Source: Pseudomonas rhodesiae
GTDB lineage: Bacteria; Pseudomonadota; Gammaproteobacteria; Pseudomonadales; Pseudomonadaceae
DNA length: 64,000 bases
Assembly (NCBI RefSeq): GCF_007858255.1
Contig: NZ_VFEU01000002.1
Coordinates: 186,001-250,000 of the forward strand
Reading direction: 5' to 3'
Shown: in pieces, positions 47,960 to 57,352 of the stretch
Layout of the letters: every line of letters begins with the position of its first letter
Numbering within the stretch: the stretch's first letter is position 1
Translations under genes and position numbers: made by a program
Notes under the pieces: generated by a model
Databases searched by the model: none
What the model saw: only the letters and a program-made list of their open reading frames with translations
What the model was told of the DNA's origin: nothing

Positions 47960-48373
47960 ATGACCACCGCACCGTCCATCATCCTCACCCGCCTTGACGT
48001 GCAGCGTCTGGAGCAACTGATCGATCGCTTGGGCGACGAGTCTCCCGGCGTCGAAGCGTTGCAAGCCGAACTCGACCGCGCCGAAGATGTGGTCGGCCAC
48101 GATGAAGTGCCTGCGGGTGTCGTGACCATGAATTCCAGCGTGCATTGCCGCGAGCAAGGCAGCGGTAAGGACTACCACCTGACCCTGGTCTACCCCAAAG
48201 ACGCCAACGCCGACGCCGGCAAGATCTCGATCCTGGCGCCTGTCGGCAGCGCGCTGCTCGGCCTGCAGGTGGGCCAGCATATCGACTGGCCGGCTCCGGG
48301 TGGCAAGACCCTCAAACTGGAACTGCTCAGTGTCGAAGGCCAGCCAAAAGATGGTGGCGCCTTTCCTCTCTAA
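47960..48373 (+). CDS. rnk: Nucleoside diphosphate kinase regulator Rnk
   Basis: A 137-residue Rnk: N-terminal helices (LTRLDVQRLEQLIDRLGDES) and a GreA/GreB-like C-terminal domain (YHLTLVYPKDANADAGKISI). Rnk resembles secondary-channel factors of RNA polymerase and in pseudomonads affects nucleoside diphosphate kinase levels and alginate. Neighbouring cyaA, with which its 3' end overlaps by 4 nt convergently, matches the P. aeruginosa order. Confidence 0.93.
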   Translation: MTTAPSIILTRLDVQRLEQLIDRLGDESPGVEALQAELDRAEDVVGHDEVPAGVVTMNSSVHCREQGSGKDYHLTLVYPKDANADAGKISILAPVGSALLGLQVGQHIDWPAPGGKTLKLELLSVEGQPKDGGAFPL

Positions 48374-51210
48374 ATCTGGCTCAGCGCTTCGTTGAGCGAT
48401 CGTTCCAGCTCGGCCTTATAGCGCAGATACAGGTTGCTTGGGCTTTGCACATCACCGAGCAGGCCTGACAGGTCCAGGTCGGTGATGTAGCAGCGGTAGC
48501 GCTCGGGTTCCCGGCGCTGCCCGACAATCTCCTGGGCGACCACGGTGAAGAGTTGATCACCGAATTCCAGCTCGGAAAACTCCCGCTGATTGCAGTACAG
48601 GGTGATGCTCACTTGGCCCGGTGCCGCCTTGCCGATAATCGCCTGCACGTCATAGAACGGTTTGTTCGCCGGGGTCAAAGGCGCTGGCCGAGGTTCGACG
48701 CCACGGGCGCGGCCGCTGCCTGATGGCAACAACTGGTAATACAGCGTTTGCACGGCACTCATGGGTTGCTGCGGGTCCAGCGGTGACAGCGCATCGCGGC
48801 GATACATGATCGATTGCAAAAAGCGCTGCAACGGCACCAACAGGCTCTGTTCATCATGGAAGGGCAAGCGCTGTTGCCAGAGCGAGTTGAACTCATCCAG
48901 CACGTACAACTCGGCGAAATCTTCATTGACCCGGTAGAACACCTGCACGCAGGCCGCCATGCCCATGGGTAGCAAGAGCGCCAGGTCGTGATCTTCCAGG
49001 GCCATGGCGTCCAAGTGCAGGGGACTGTAGCTGGCCAATTCTTCGCTGAGGTAAGCGATCAGCGCCTCCTGAGTGGCCAACGAAACGTGGGTGGCCTGGC
49101 CCGGCATCAACTCCATCACATGGTAGTGCTGCTGCACTTGCAGCAGATAGCGATGGTTGGACTGACCCAGCAGCAGGTGTTGCGCGGTGTCGAAGACTTC
49201 CTCCACACGTTGCGCGATGAATTGCGCACGGTTGTGACAAAAGCAGCGCACCCGCAGGCGCGGCAGATGACCCGGTGGCAGCTGGTTGAGGTAATCGCGT
49301 AAGCAATCGAGCAACGCATGGGGGCCGTCGTAGCGGCTGACCATCACCTCGTTCCAGCTGTTGAGGGTCACTTGGTCGAGGGTCAGCACCAGGTTATCGC
49401 GCACCCCGGCGTAACTCAGGGAATCGGTGCGCTCGGTGGTCATCAGGATGTTCAGCTCGCGGTGATGCTTGAGCGGGTCGACGCCGACATTGATCAGCAA
49501 CAGCACCTCCTCGGGTACCGCCGAACGCAGCAGGCGCTCTTCATCGACGCTGGCCAGGGGCAAAGCGATGGTCTGTTGCAGGCTGCCCAACAGATTGAAC
49601 AGCTCGAATTCGGTCATGTCGCTGACACCGGGGTGCAGGGCCAACCGTGTGCTGCTGTCGATGACGCCGTTGCGATGGCACCAGGTGAGCATTTCCAGCA
49701 GATCGCGGCTGCGCTTGATCGGCGCGAAGTGTTCGCACTCCAGAGCAGTGAGATTGCCGTTATATAAACTCCAGTGATGCTGGCCCGGCTCTTTGCGGTT
49801 ATGCGATTGAAGCAGGGTGAGGGTGTCTTCGGCCAAGTCTGGGGCGATACCCGGGTTGATAAATTCGACTTTGCCGGCTTTGCGCTCGAACGCGGCGTAC
49901 AGGCGCCGGCCCAGCACATTGAGGTCGCGCTTGTTGATCAAGCTGACGGTCTGTTCGGTGCGGGCGAATTGGGTCAGGAAGCGGTAGCTGTGGTTGAGCT
50001 CGTTGACCAGGGCGCGGCGTTCGGAAGCCACTTGGCGCACCTTCCACTGGCTTCGGCTATCCAGTAACGCCAGTTGGCGCGGGTCCCAACCCCACTCCTG
50101 GGCCAGGCGTTCGAGCAACAGGTGTTGCCAACTGCTGGCGCGCTGCCCGGCGCTGAGCTTGCGGTTGACCTTCAGGTACAGACTGCGCCGCACCAGCTCC
50201 AGCCGTTCCGGCTCGTTACGCTGCTTGAGGTAGCCCTCGATATGGCGGTAGACCACAACGTAGGGGTCCAGCTCGTCCAAGTCCATTTGATTGGCGTACA
50301 CGGCCTGTTTGAAGCGCAGGCTCAGGCATTGCACCTGCGGGTGTTCGCTGGCGTACACCTCGGTCAGCAACAGCTTGAGCACCGACTTGTACGGCGACTC
50401 GATGCCTTTGAACAACTGCCACAGCCCGGCGCCCATGAATTCGCCCGGTGGGATGCGCGCCAGATGGCCAAGGTCCAGGGTTTCGTCGGCGCGAATAAAG
50501 CGCTTGGACAGCAGCGTATGGGTGAATTCGGCGTAGCGGGTTTCTTCATATACCGGCACCAGCCACCAGATCGGTGTACGCCCGGCCAGCCAGATGGCGG
50601 TGCGATAGAACTCATCGAGCAGCAAATAGTGCTGGGTCGTGCCGCAGTCGTCGGAGCTGAGTTGGGTGTCGCGCTCGCCGAGTACAAAGCGCGTCGGTTC
50701 GATCAGAAAAAAGTGCGCCTCGGCGCCCATGCTCTGGGCCCAGGCCTCCAGCAATTGGCACTTTTTGCGCAGTTCGGCCAGCTCGTTTTCGCCCAGATCC
50801 GCCGCGTGGCATACCCACACATCCATGTCGCTTTGGTCGGCCTGGGCCAACGTGCCAAGGCTGCCCATCAGGAACAGCCCATGGATCGGTCGGGGTGGGT
50901 TGCCATGGCGCGGTTTATAGGCGAACGAGCGCGTCAGGCGCTGGGCTTCGATCAGTGCTTGGGGGGTAGGCTCGAAATTCGACAGCCCCGCCGGCGTGCT
51001 GCCCGAGACATAACCGGGCAAGAGCGGGTGATTGACGTGAAAGAACAGCGGCAACAGGGTCAGTACGCTTTGCTGGCGAGGTGTCAGCCCCTCGACGGCG
51101 CGGGCCATGCGGCCTTCATTAAGCGCCATGAAACGCGCGCGCAACTGTGCCAGCACCTTGCGGTCGATGCCTTCGTCCAAGTCGGGGCGGATTTCATGGG
51201 TGCGGGTCAT
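48370..51210 (-). CDS. cyaA: Class I adenylate cyclase
   Basis: A 946-residue cytoplasmic class I (enterobacterial-type) adenylate cyclase. The N-terminal catalytic region has FLMGSLGTLAQADQSDMDVW (the nucleotidyltransferase GS...D-x-D motif, around residue 111) and LLLDEFYRTAIWLAGRTPIWW. A long C-terminal regulatory region follows. It makes cAMP, which in pseudomonads signals through Vfr. In P. aeruginosa the membrane enzyme CyaB is the main source and CyaA contributes less. Full length; no frameshift. Confidence 0.95.
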   Translation of the reverse strand: MTRTHEIRPDLDEGIDRKVLAQLRARFMALNEGRMARAVEGLTPRQQSVLTLLPLFFHVNHPLLPGYVSGSTPAGLSNFEPTPQALIEAQRLTRSFAYKPRHGNPPRPIHGLFLMGSLGTLAQADQSDMDVWVCHAADLGENELAELRKKCQLLEAWAQSMGAEAHFFLIEPTRFVLGERDTQLSSDDCGTTQHYLLLDEFYRTAIWLAGRTPIWWLVPVYEETRYAEFTHTLLSKRFIRADETLDLGHLARIPPGEFMGAGLWQLFKGIESPYKSVLKLLLTEVYASEHPQVQCLSLRFKQAVYANQMDLDELDPYVVVYRHIEGYLKQRNEPERLELVRRSLYLKVNRKLSAGQRASSWQHLLLERLAQEWGWDPRQLALLDSRSQWKVRQVASERRALVNELNHSYRFLTQFARTEQTVSLINKRDLNVLGRRLYAAFERKAGKVEFINPGIAPDLAEDTLTLLQSHNRKEPGQHHWSLYNGNLTALECEHFAPIKRSRDLLEMLTWCHRNGVIDSSTRLALHPGVSDMTEFELFNLLGSLQQTIALPLASVDEERLLRSAVPEEVLLLINVGVDPLKHHRELNILMTTERTDSLSYAGVRDNLVLTLDQVTLNSWNEVMVSRYDGPHALLDCLRDYLNQLPPGHLPRLRVRCFCHNRAQFIAQRVEEVFDTAQHLLLGQSNHRYLLQVQQHYHVMELMPGQATHVSLATQEALIAYLSEELASYSPLHLDAMALEDHDLALLLPMGMAACVQVFYRVNEDFAELYVLDEFNSLWQQRLPFHDEQSLLVPLQRFLQSIMYRRDALSPLDPQQPMSAVQTLYYQLLPSGSGRARGVEPRPAPLTPANKPFYDVQAIIGKAAPGQVSITLYCNQREFSELEFGDQLFTVVAQEIVGQRREPERYRCYITDLDLSGLLGDVQSPSNLYLRYKAELERSLNEALSQI

Positions 51211-51378
51211 GTCGAACTCGTTGGCTCGCAGAGCCCGGCGTGGGCGGCCGTGTAGGAGTTTACAGTCAGAAACGTAGGAGGTTTAGAGGGAAATGGTTTT
51301 TTGGCGTCAGAATTTTACAGTCGCTCAGGCGACGCCCTCGGAATCCGCGGCGGCGGACTCCATGGGCGGCATCCGGAA

Positions 51379-51633
51379 TCAGGCGGCTTCTTTGTTCGTG
51401 GCAGTGGTCAAGATGGTCAGCAGGGTTTGCGCTTGCTCGGCAGCATCGCGGCCGAGGCTGGTCAGATAGCCCCCATCCGGCTGATCGATCAGTTTTTTAT
51501 CGAAGAGACGTTTGGCTGCGGCGATAGCGCTGGGCGCGGCGGTCTGATGGACTTTCAGGCCTTCCTGGGTGCTGTCCAAGGGGAAGAGTGCGAGGATTTC
51601 CAGTTCGGCAACCAACTCAGGGGTATACGACAT
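51379..51633 (-). CDS. TIGR02647 family small protein
   Basis: An 84-residue protein beginning MSYTPELVAELEILALFPLD and ending in an Ala-rich helix with TTATNKEAA. It matches the TIGR02647 family of short conserved proteins known almost only from Pseudomonas and relatives. Function unknown. The open frame extends upstream to 51840, but the ATG at 51633 has GGAG at normal spacing and begins the homology. It is located upstream of cyaA, as in P. aeruginosa. Confidence 0.78.
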   Translation of the reverse strand: MSYTPELVAELEILALFPLDSTQEGLKVHQTAAPSAIAAAKRLFDKKLIDQPDGGYLTSLGRDAAEQAQTLLTILTTATNKEAA

Positions 51634-51727
51634 AAGGACTCCAGACTTTCTAAATTTATTAGAGGCTAGCAGGCCATAAGGTGAACTCACTTTGCCGAAC
51701 TGTCCAGCGTGTTGCGGCGTCTCGGAG

Positions 51728-52012
51728 CTATTCCTTTTCCGGCGGCAGCTCGGGCAGTGCGCGCAGCGCTGTTTCGTACCATTGGGCATCGAACGCGCGA
51801 CCCTCGTCCAGCATGGCGCCAATTTCGAAAGCCAGCACATGAGCCATCAGGTTTAGAATTTCTTCCCGCTCATAGCCCACCAACGTCAGCTTGTTGAATG
51901 TGGCCTTGGCGGCGGGTGGGTTGTCACTTTCGATCTGGTTTTCGATCGCTCCGATCAGCGTATGTTCGGCAAAAGCTTCTTCGTCATTGTCGATATCAGT
52001 GGGCTCGCTCAT
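51728..52012 (-). CDS. Conserved hypothetical protein, acidic
   Basis: A 94-residue acidic protein that I do not assign to a named family: starts MSEPTDIDNDEEAFAEHTLI and ends with ALRALPELPPEKE. Two helical segments (IGAIENQIESDNPPAAKATF and EILNLMAHVLAFEIGAMLDE) look like a small helical bundle. The ATG at 52012 is chosen; an ATG 15 nt upstream is possible. AGGAGCACCGCC precedes it. A counterpart occupies the same place in P. aeruginosa. No function can be inferred. Confidence 0.7.
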   Translation of the reverse strand: MSEPTDIDNDEEAFAEHTLIGAIENQIESDNPPAAKATFNKLTLVGYEREEILNLMAHVLAFEIGAMLDEGRAFDAQWYETALRALPELPPEKE

Positions 52013-52138
52013 GGCGGTGCTCCTCAAGGAAAGGGCGCCAGTCTACCCCCATTCAAGCAGGTGATGCTGCTGGTCAAGCGGCCACCGGGCGTCTATAACG
52101 CTTGCAGCCAACCCCGCACACGGCCTGGAGGCTTTGCG

Positions 52139-52798
52139 ATGCTCAAGCTTTACGGATTTTCGGTCAGCAACTACTACAACATGGTGAAACTGGCGCTGCT
52201 GGAGAAGGGCCTGCCCTTCGAAGAAGTACTGTTTTATGCCGGGCAGGCCCCTGACGTACTGGCGGTCAGCCCGCGCGGCAAGGTGCCGGTGCTGGAGGTG
52301 AAGCAGGGCTTTATCAATGAAACCAGCGTGATCCTGGAATATATCGAACAAACCCAGGAAGGGCCGTCATTGCTCCCGGCCGACCCGTTCGAGCGCGCCC
52401 AGGTGTTGGCCTTGTGCCGGGAAATCGAGCTCTATATCGAACTGCCAGCGCGCGCTTGCTTTGGCGAAGCATTTTTTGGCGTAGCGGTTGCGGAGGCGAT
52501 CAAGGAAAAATCCAAGGCGGAATTGCTCTTGGGCATCGCTTCGCTGGGGCGGCATGGCAAGTTTGCGCCGTTTGTAGCGGGGGAGAGCTTCACCATTGCG
52601 GATCTGTACTTCATGTACAGCTTGAACCTGGCCTGCGGGGTCGGCGAGAAGTTGTTCGGGCTGGACTTGCTGGCGCAGTTGCCGGCGGCCAAAGCGTTGC
52701 TGGATCGCCTTAACGCAATGCCCAACGCGCAAAAAGTGGAGGCGGACAGGCAAGCCGCGATGCCGGCGTTCCTGGCCATGGTGGCGGCGAAAAAGTGA
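52139..52798 (+). CDS. Glutathione S-transferase family protein
   Basis: A 219-residue GST. N-terminal thioredoxin-fold domain (MLKLYGFSVSNYYNMVKLAL, cis-proline in KVPVLEV, ETSVILEYIEQ for glutathione gamma-glutamyl binding) and an all-helical C-terminal domain with FTIADLYFMYSLN. The position of the usual catalytic serine or tyrosine is occupied by SVSNYYN. Class and substrate are not clear. It is convergent with argH. Confidence 0.88.
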   Translation: MLKLYGFSVSNYYNMVKLALLEKGLPFEEVLFYAGQAPDVLAVSPRGKVPVLEVKQGFINETSVILEYIEQTQEGPSLLPADPFERAQVLALCREIELYIELPARACFGEAFFGVAVAEAIKEKSKAELLLGIASLGRHGKFAPFVAGESFTIADLYFMYSLNLACGVGEKLFGLDLLAQLPAAKALLDRLNAMPNAQKVEADRQAAMPAFLAMVAAKK

Positions 52799-52804
52799 TC
52801 AAGT

Positions 52805-52829
52805 GTGGGAGGGGGCAAGCCCCTCCCAC
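52805..52829. repeat. REP palindrome between GST and argH
   Basis: GTGGGAGGGG, a 5-nt loop and CCCCTCCCAC, directly after the GST stop and before the end of convergent argH. Same core as the elements at 27807 and 42347. It may also terminate both transcripts. Confidence 0.75.
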
Positions 52830-52837
52830 TACTGTAC

Positions 52838-54232
52838 TCAGCGGCTGGCGAGCAGGGCCTGGCCGCGCGCGACCGCTGCCTTGACCTGCGCCGGCGCGGT
52901 GCCGCCCACATGGTTACGGGCGTTGACCGAACCTTCCAGGGTCAGCACGGCAAACACGTCTTGCTCGATCTGATCGCTGAACTGGCGCAGTTCTTCCAGG
53001 CTCATTTCCGCCAGGTCCTTGCCGGTGTCCACGCCGTATTTCACGGCGTGGCCAACGATTTCGTGGCAGTCGCGGAACGGCAGGCCACGACGCACCAGGT
53101 AGTCCGCCAGGTCAGTCGCCGTGGAGAACCCGCGCAAAGCCGCTTCGCGCATGATGGCGTGCTTGGGCTTGATTGCTGGGATCATGTCGGCAAACGCGCG
53201 CAACGAATCGCGCAAGGTGTCGGCGGCGTCGAACAGCGGTTCCTTGTCTTCCTGATTGTCCTTGTTGTAGGCCAATGGCTGGCCCTTCATCAAGGTCAGC
53301 AGGCCCATCAGTGCGCCGAATACACGGCCGCTCTTGCCACGTACCAGCTCCGGCACGTCGGGGTTTTTCTTTTGCGGCATGATCGAGCTGCCGGTACAGA
53401 AACGGTCCGGCAAATCGATGAACTGGAATTGTGCACTGGTCCACAGCACCAGCTCTTCGGAGAACCGCGACAAGTGCATCATCGCGATGCTGGCGGCGGC
53501 GCAGAATTCGATGGCGAAGTCACGGTCCGAAACGCCATCCAGGGAGTTGCCGCCCACGGCGTCGAAACCCAGCAGTTGCGCGGTGTATTCGCGGTCGATC
53601 GGGTAGGTCGTACCGGCCAGCGCGGCGCTGCCCAAAGGCATGCGATTGGCGCGCTTGCGGCAGTCCACCAGGCGTTCGTAGTCGCGGCTGAGCATTTCGA
53701 ACCAGGCCAACAGGTGGTGGCCGAAGGTCACGGGCTGTGCGGTCTGCAGATGGGTGAAGCCGGGCATGATGGTGTCCGATTCACGCTCGGCCTGCTCAAG
53801 CAGGCCTTTTTGCAGGCGGGTGATTTCGGACAGGATCAGGTCGATTTCGTCACGCAGCCACAGGCGAATATCGGTAGCGACTTGGTCGTTACGGCTGCGT
53901 CCGGTGTGCAATTTCTTGCCAGTCACACCGATACGATCAGTGAGGCGGGCCTCGATATTCATGTGCACGTCTTCCAGGTCGACGCGCCAGTCGAACGTAC
54001 CGGCTTCGATCTCACCGCGGATGGTGGTCAGGCCGTCGATGATGCTGTCGCGCTCGGCCTCGGTCAGCACGCCGACCTTGGCCAGCATGGTGGCGTGGGC
54101 GATGGAGCCCATGATGTCGTGGCGGTACAGGCGCTGGTCGAAGGTGACGGAGGCGGTGAAGCGCGCGACGAAGGCGTCGACGGGTTCACTGAAGCGGCCG
54201 CCCCAGGACTGGTTGGTCTTGTCGGTGCTCAT
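52838..54232 (-). CDS. argH: Argininosuccinate lyase
   Basis: A 464-residue enzyme for the last step of arginine synthesis, splitting argininosuccinate into arginine and fumarate. Family blocks: [52 protein letters not shown], and the superfamily signature [19 protein letters not shown] with the catalytic serine loop. Fumarase/aspartase superfamily, homotetramer. It is followed by algR on the opposite strand after a 506-nt gap. Confidence 0.97.
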   Translation of the reverse strand: MSTDKTNQSWGGRFSEPVDAFVARFTASVTFDQRLYRHDIMGSIAHATMLAKVGVLTEAERDSIIDGLTTIRGEIEAGTFDWRVDLEDVHMNIEARLTDRIGVTGKKLHTGRSRNDQVATDIRLWLRDEIDLILSEITRLQKGLLEQAERESDTIMPGFTHLQTAQPVTFGHHLLAWFEMLSRDYERLVDCRKRANRMPLGSAALAGTTYPIDREYTAQLLGFDAVGGNSLDGVSDRDFAIEFCAAASIAMMHLSRFSEELVLWTSAQFQFIDLPDRFCTGSSIMPQKKNPDVPELVRGKSGRVFGALMGLLTLMKGQPLAYNKDNQEDKEPLFDAADTLRDSLRAFADMIPAIKPKHAIMREAALRGFSTATDLADYLVRRGLPFRDCHEIVGHAVKYGVDTGKDLAEMSLEELRQFSDQIEQDVFAVLTLEGSVNARNHVGGTAPAQVKAAVARGQALLASR

Positions 54233-54738
54233 GGATTCGCTCGTGAGTTGCTTTAATAAAAAGGCGTGGAAGTGTGGCGCCGATCATAACAGGGTTGCTC
54301 GCGGAGGCGGTGGCGCGGGTCGTCGGCATTTTTATTTGTGCAAAGGATGGCTAAGTGCCTTGCCGTCGATCGCGTCCGGGACGAGACTGGAAAAAGAGAC
54401 TTATTGAAACGATATTTGACGATTGAGCAATGTCGTCTCGGCAAGCGTCTACAGTTGGACTGATAGTGTGTGAATGCACCAAAGTCGGGTAATGCGGTCA
54501 GAGCCCAGACTAACCATTAAACAAGGGGGGTATTCGGATTGTGTATCAGCAAACCCTACGACGATGCCCGAAGGCAGCGGGTCTTTGGCGCTATTGAACA
54601 GGTCCGGGTAAATATGGGTGCCACCTTCGGGGCACTTTTTGCCGCTCGCACGAGTCTTAGCGTGGATCGCTGTGACGCAAGTCACCGCACCTGTCTACGT
54701 TATCCTTGTGCGAGACTCACGCAGGAATCCAGCGCAAT
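54233..54738. other. 506-nt intergenic region between argH and algR
   Basis: No gene or remnant of algZ/fimS is visible in any frame. It holds the argH promoter, an unassigned stretch with a weak terminator-like hairpin (GTGCC...GGCAC plus five T, 54618-54640), and a CRP/Vfr-like site with a short leader before algR. Confidence 0.7.
54671..54686 (+). promoter_or_regulatory. Vfr/CRP-like binding site upstream of algR
   Basis: TGTGA-CGCAAG-TCACC matches 9 of 10 fixed bases of the CRP/Vfr consensus TGTGA-N6-TCACA. It ends 52 nt before the algR start. Placement close to the likely promoter leaves activation or repression open. Confidence 0.6.
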
Positions 54739-55485
54739 ATGAATGTCCTGATCGTTGATGACGAACCCCAAGCCCGCGAGCGACTGAGTCGTTTAATCAG
54801 TGAACTCGAGGGTTATACCGTTCTTGAACCGAGCGCCACCACCGGTGAGGAGGCGTTGACGCTGATCGACAGCCTCAAGCCCGATGTGCTGTTGCTCGAT
54901 ATCCGTATGCCGGGCCTGGATGGCCTGCAGGTTGCTGCCCGCCTGAGTGAGCGCGAATCGCCCCCGGCCTTGGTGTTGTGTGCGGCTCAGGATGAGTTTC
55001 CCGCGCAGACGCTGGAAGACAGTGGCGTGAGCTTCGTGACCAAACCGGTGACGGCCGAAGCGTTGCTCAAAGCCCTGAAGAAGGCCGAGCGTCCCAACCG
55101 CGCCCAGCTCGCCGCGTTGACCCAGCCTGCCGCCCAAAGTGGCAACGGCCCCCGCAGCCATATCAGTGCACGTACCCGCAAGGGCATCGAGTTGATCCCC
55201 CTGAATCAAGTGGTCTACTTCATCGCCGATCACAAGTACGTCACTCTGCGTCACGAAGCGGGTGAAGTCTTGTTGGATGAACCGCTCAAGGCCCTTGAAG
55301 ATGAGTTCGGCGACCGCTTCGTGCGTATCCACCGCAATGCGTTGGTGGCCCGTGAGCGTATCGAGCGTCTGCAACGTACGCCGCTGGGGCACTTTCAGTT
55401 GTTCCTCAAAGGGCTCAACGGCGATGCCTTGATTGTCAGTCGTCGGCATGTCGCCGGCGTGCGCAAAATGATGCAGCAGCTTTAG
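54739..55485 (+). CDS. algR: LytTR-type response regulator AlgR
   Basis: A 248-residue response regulator. Receiver domain with the acidic pair VDDE and phospho-acceptor Asp54 in VLLLDIRMPGLDG. The C-terminal LytTR DNA-binding domain (from about 140) shows YFIADHKYVTLRHEAG and RFVRIHRNALVARERIE. In P. aeruginosa AlgR controls alginate (including algC and algD), type IV pili and other virulence genes, with AlgZ/FimS as partner. Here no algZ precedes it. GGAATCC stands before the ATG at 54739. hemC follows in the same direction. Confidence 0.95.
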   Translation: MNVLIVDDEPQARERLSRLISELEGYTVLEPSATTGEEALTLIDSLKPDVLLLDIRMPGLDGLQVAARLSERESPPALVLCAAQDEFPAQTLEDSGVSFVTKPVTAEALLKALKKAERPNRAQLAALTQPAAQSGNGPRSHISARTRKGIELIPLNQVVYFIADHKYVTLRHEAGEVLLDEPLKALEDEFGDRFVRIHRNALVARERIERLQRTPLGHFQLFLKGLNGDALIVSRRHVAGVRKMMQQL

Positions 55486-55622
55486 CCCGAGGGCTGTAGC
55501 GGGACTGCATTCCTTATCCCGGTGCGACGAGGCCAGGGAGGCCCCGCACTTGCTGATTCAAATCAAGGCGTATTTGCCTGAGCTGTTATTATCTGCCGTA
55601 TCTATTCAGTACGGATTGATCC

Positions 55623-56564
55623 ATGTCCCCTCGCGAAATCCGCATCGCTACCCGAAAAAGCGCCTTGGCCCTATGGCAAGCCGAATACGTCAAAGCTCGC
55701 CTTGAGCTGGCCCACCCCGGCCTCAAGGTGTCCCTGGTGCCCATGGTCAGTCGCGGCGACAAGCTGCTCGACTCACCGTTGTCGAAGATCGGCGGTAAGG
55801 GCCTGTTCGTCAAAGAACTGGAAACCGCGCTGCTGGAGAACGAAGCCGACATCGCCGTGCACTCGATGAAAGACGTGCCCATGGACTTCCCTGACGGTCT
55901 GGGCCTGTTCTGCATCTGCGAGCGCGAAGACCCCCGCGACGCTTTCGTTTCCAATACCTACGCTTCACTGGACGAGTTGCCCCTGGGCAGCATCGTCGGT
56001 ACCTCCAGCCTGCGCCGTCAGGCCCAGCTGTTGACGCGCCGTCCGGATCTGCAGATTCGCTTTCTGCGCGGCAACGTCAATACGCGTCTGGCCAAGCTTG
56101 ATGCCGGTGAGTATGACGCGATCATCCTCGCCGCCGCCGGTTTGATCCGCCTTGGCTTCGAAGACCGCATCACCTCGGCCATCAGTGTCGAAGACAGCCT
56201 GCCCGCCGGTGGGCAGGGCGCCGTGGGTATCGAATGTCGCAGCGCCGACAGTGAAATCCATACTCTGCTCAAGCCACTCGACCATCGTGATACCGAAGTT
56301 CGCGTCACCGCCGAGCGTGCCTTGAACAAGCACCTCAATGGCGGCTGCCAAGTGCCGATTGCCTGCTACGCCGTACTTGAAGGCGATAACTTGTGGCTGC
56401 GCGGTCTGGTGGGCGATCCGGAAGGCGGCACCTTGCTGACCGCCGAGGTGCGTGGCCCGCAATGCGAAGCGACGGCTTTGGGCATCCAAGTGGCGCAAGA
56501 GCTGCTGGAGAAAGGCGCCGGCGCCATCCTGCAAAAAGTCTACGGCGAGGCCGGCCCGCAGTGA
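55623..56564 (+). CDS. hemC: Porphobilinogen deaminase (hydroxymethylbilane synthase)
   Basis: Polymerises four porphobilinogens to hydroxymethylbilane in haem synthesis. The 313-residue protein shows [15 protein letters not shown], catalytic Asp in [13 protein letters not shown], the arginine cluster [11 protein letters not shown], and the dipyrromethane-cofactor cysteine Cys242 in [13 protein letters not shown]. Its stop overlaps the hemD start (GTGA). Confidence 0.97.
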   Translation: MSPREIRIATRKSALALWQAEYVKARLELAHPGLKVSLVPMVSRGDKLLDSPLSKIGGKGLFVKELETALLENEADIAVHSMKDVPMDFPDGLGLFCICEREDPRDAFVSNTYASLDELPLGSIVGTSSLRRQAQLLTRRPDLQIRFLRGNVNTRLAKLDAGEYDAIILAAAGLIRLGFEDRITSAISVEDSLPAGGQGAVGIECRSADSEIHTLLKPLDHRDTEVRVTAERALNKHLNGGCQVPIACYAVLEGDNLWLRGLVGDPEGGTLLTAEVRGPQCEATALGIQVAQELLEKGAGAILQKVYGEAGPQ

Positions 56565-57310
56565 CCGGCTGGCGTTTGCTGCTGACGCGGCCCGCCGAGG
56601 AATCGGCGGCGCTGGCGACGGTGTTGTCTGACGTCGGGATCTACAGCAGCAGCCTGCCCTTGCTGGATATCGAGCCCTTGCCGATCACCCCTGACCAGCA
56701 AGCGCTGTTGCGTGACCTCGGCCGCTACTGTGCCGTGATTGTCGTCAGCAAACCCGCCGCGCGCCTGGCCTTGCAACAGCTGGATCGCCACTGGTCCGAG
56801 GTGCCCTGGTTCAGTGTGGGGGCAGCTACTGCGCAGGTGCTGGCCGATCAAGGCTACACGGTTCACTATCCGCACACCGGCGATGACAGCGAGGCCTTGC
56901 TTGAACTGCCGGCATTACGCGAGGCTATTGCGCGCCCCGATGCGCGGGTGCTGATCCTGCGGGGTGAGGGCGGCCGCGAATTGCTGGCAGAGCGTTTGCG
57001 CGAGAGAGGTGCTAGTGTCGACTACCTGGAGTTGTACCGGCGGTTCCTTCCGACCTACGACACCGGTGTGTTGATGCAGCGCATCCAGTTGGAACGCTTG
57101 AACGGCGTGGTGGTCAGCAGTGGGCAGGGTTTCTTGCACCTGCAAGCCCTGGCCGGCGCCGATTGGCCGGAGGTGGCACAGCTGCCGTTGTTCGTGCCCA
57201 GCCCAAGAGTCCAGGAAATGGCGCGGGCTGCCGGTGCAGAAAAAGTGGTGGATTGTCGCGGCGCGAGTGCCGCGGCTTTGTTAGTGGCGTTAGGCGGCTA
57301 TGTCTTATAA
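56561..57310 (+). CDS. hemD: Uroporphyrinogen-III synthase
   Basis: Closes hydroxymethylbilane to uroporphyrinogen III with inversion of ring D. The 249-residue protein starts at GTG, which overlaps the hemC stop by 4 nt; the product begins with [20 protein letters not shown] after the start. The family is divergent, but [20 protein letters not shown] and the C-terminal [19 protein letters not shown] fit. The frame opens well upstream inside hemC, but coupling argues for the GTG. Confidence 0.93.
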   Translation: MTGWRLLLTRPAEESAALATVLSDVGIYSSSLPLLDIEPLPITPDQQALLRDLGRYCAVIVVSKPAARLALQQLDRHWSEVPWFSVGAATAQVLADQGYTVHYPHTGDDSEALLELPALREAIARPDARVLILRGEGGRELLAERLRERGASVDYLELYRRFLPTYDTGVLMQRIQLERLNGVVVSSGQGFLHLQALAGADWPEVAQLPLFVPSPRVQEMARAAGAEKVVDCRGASAAALLVALGGYVL

Positions 57311-57352
57311 AAACATCCCGCCCCCACTCTCTGATACGCAAAGGACGGATAC

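Noticed and set aside
54253..54444. Short reverse frame in the argH-algR gap as a remnant of algZ
   Set aside because: 63 codons without membrane segments or histidine-kinase motifs; nothing resembling AlgZ.
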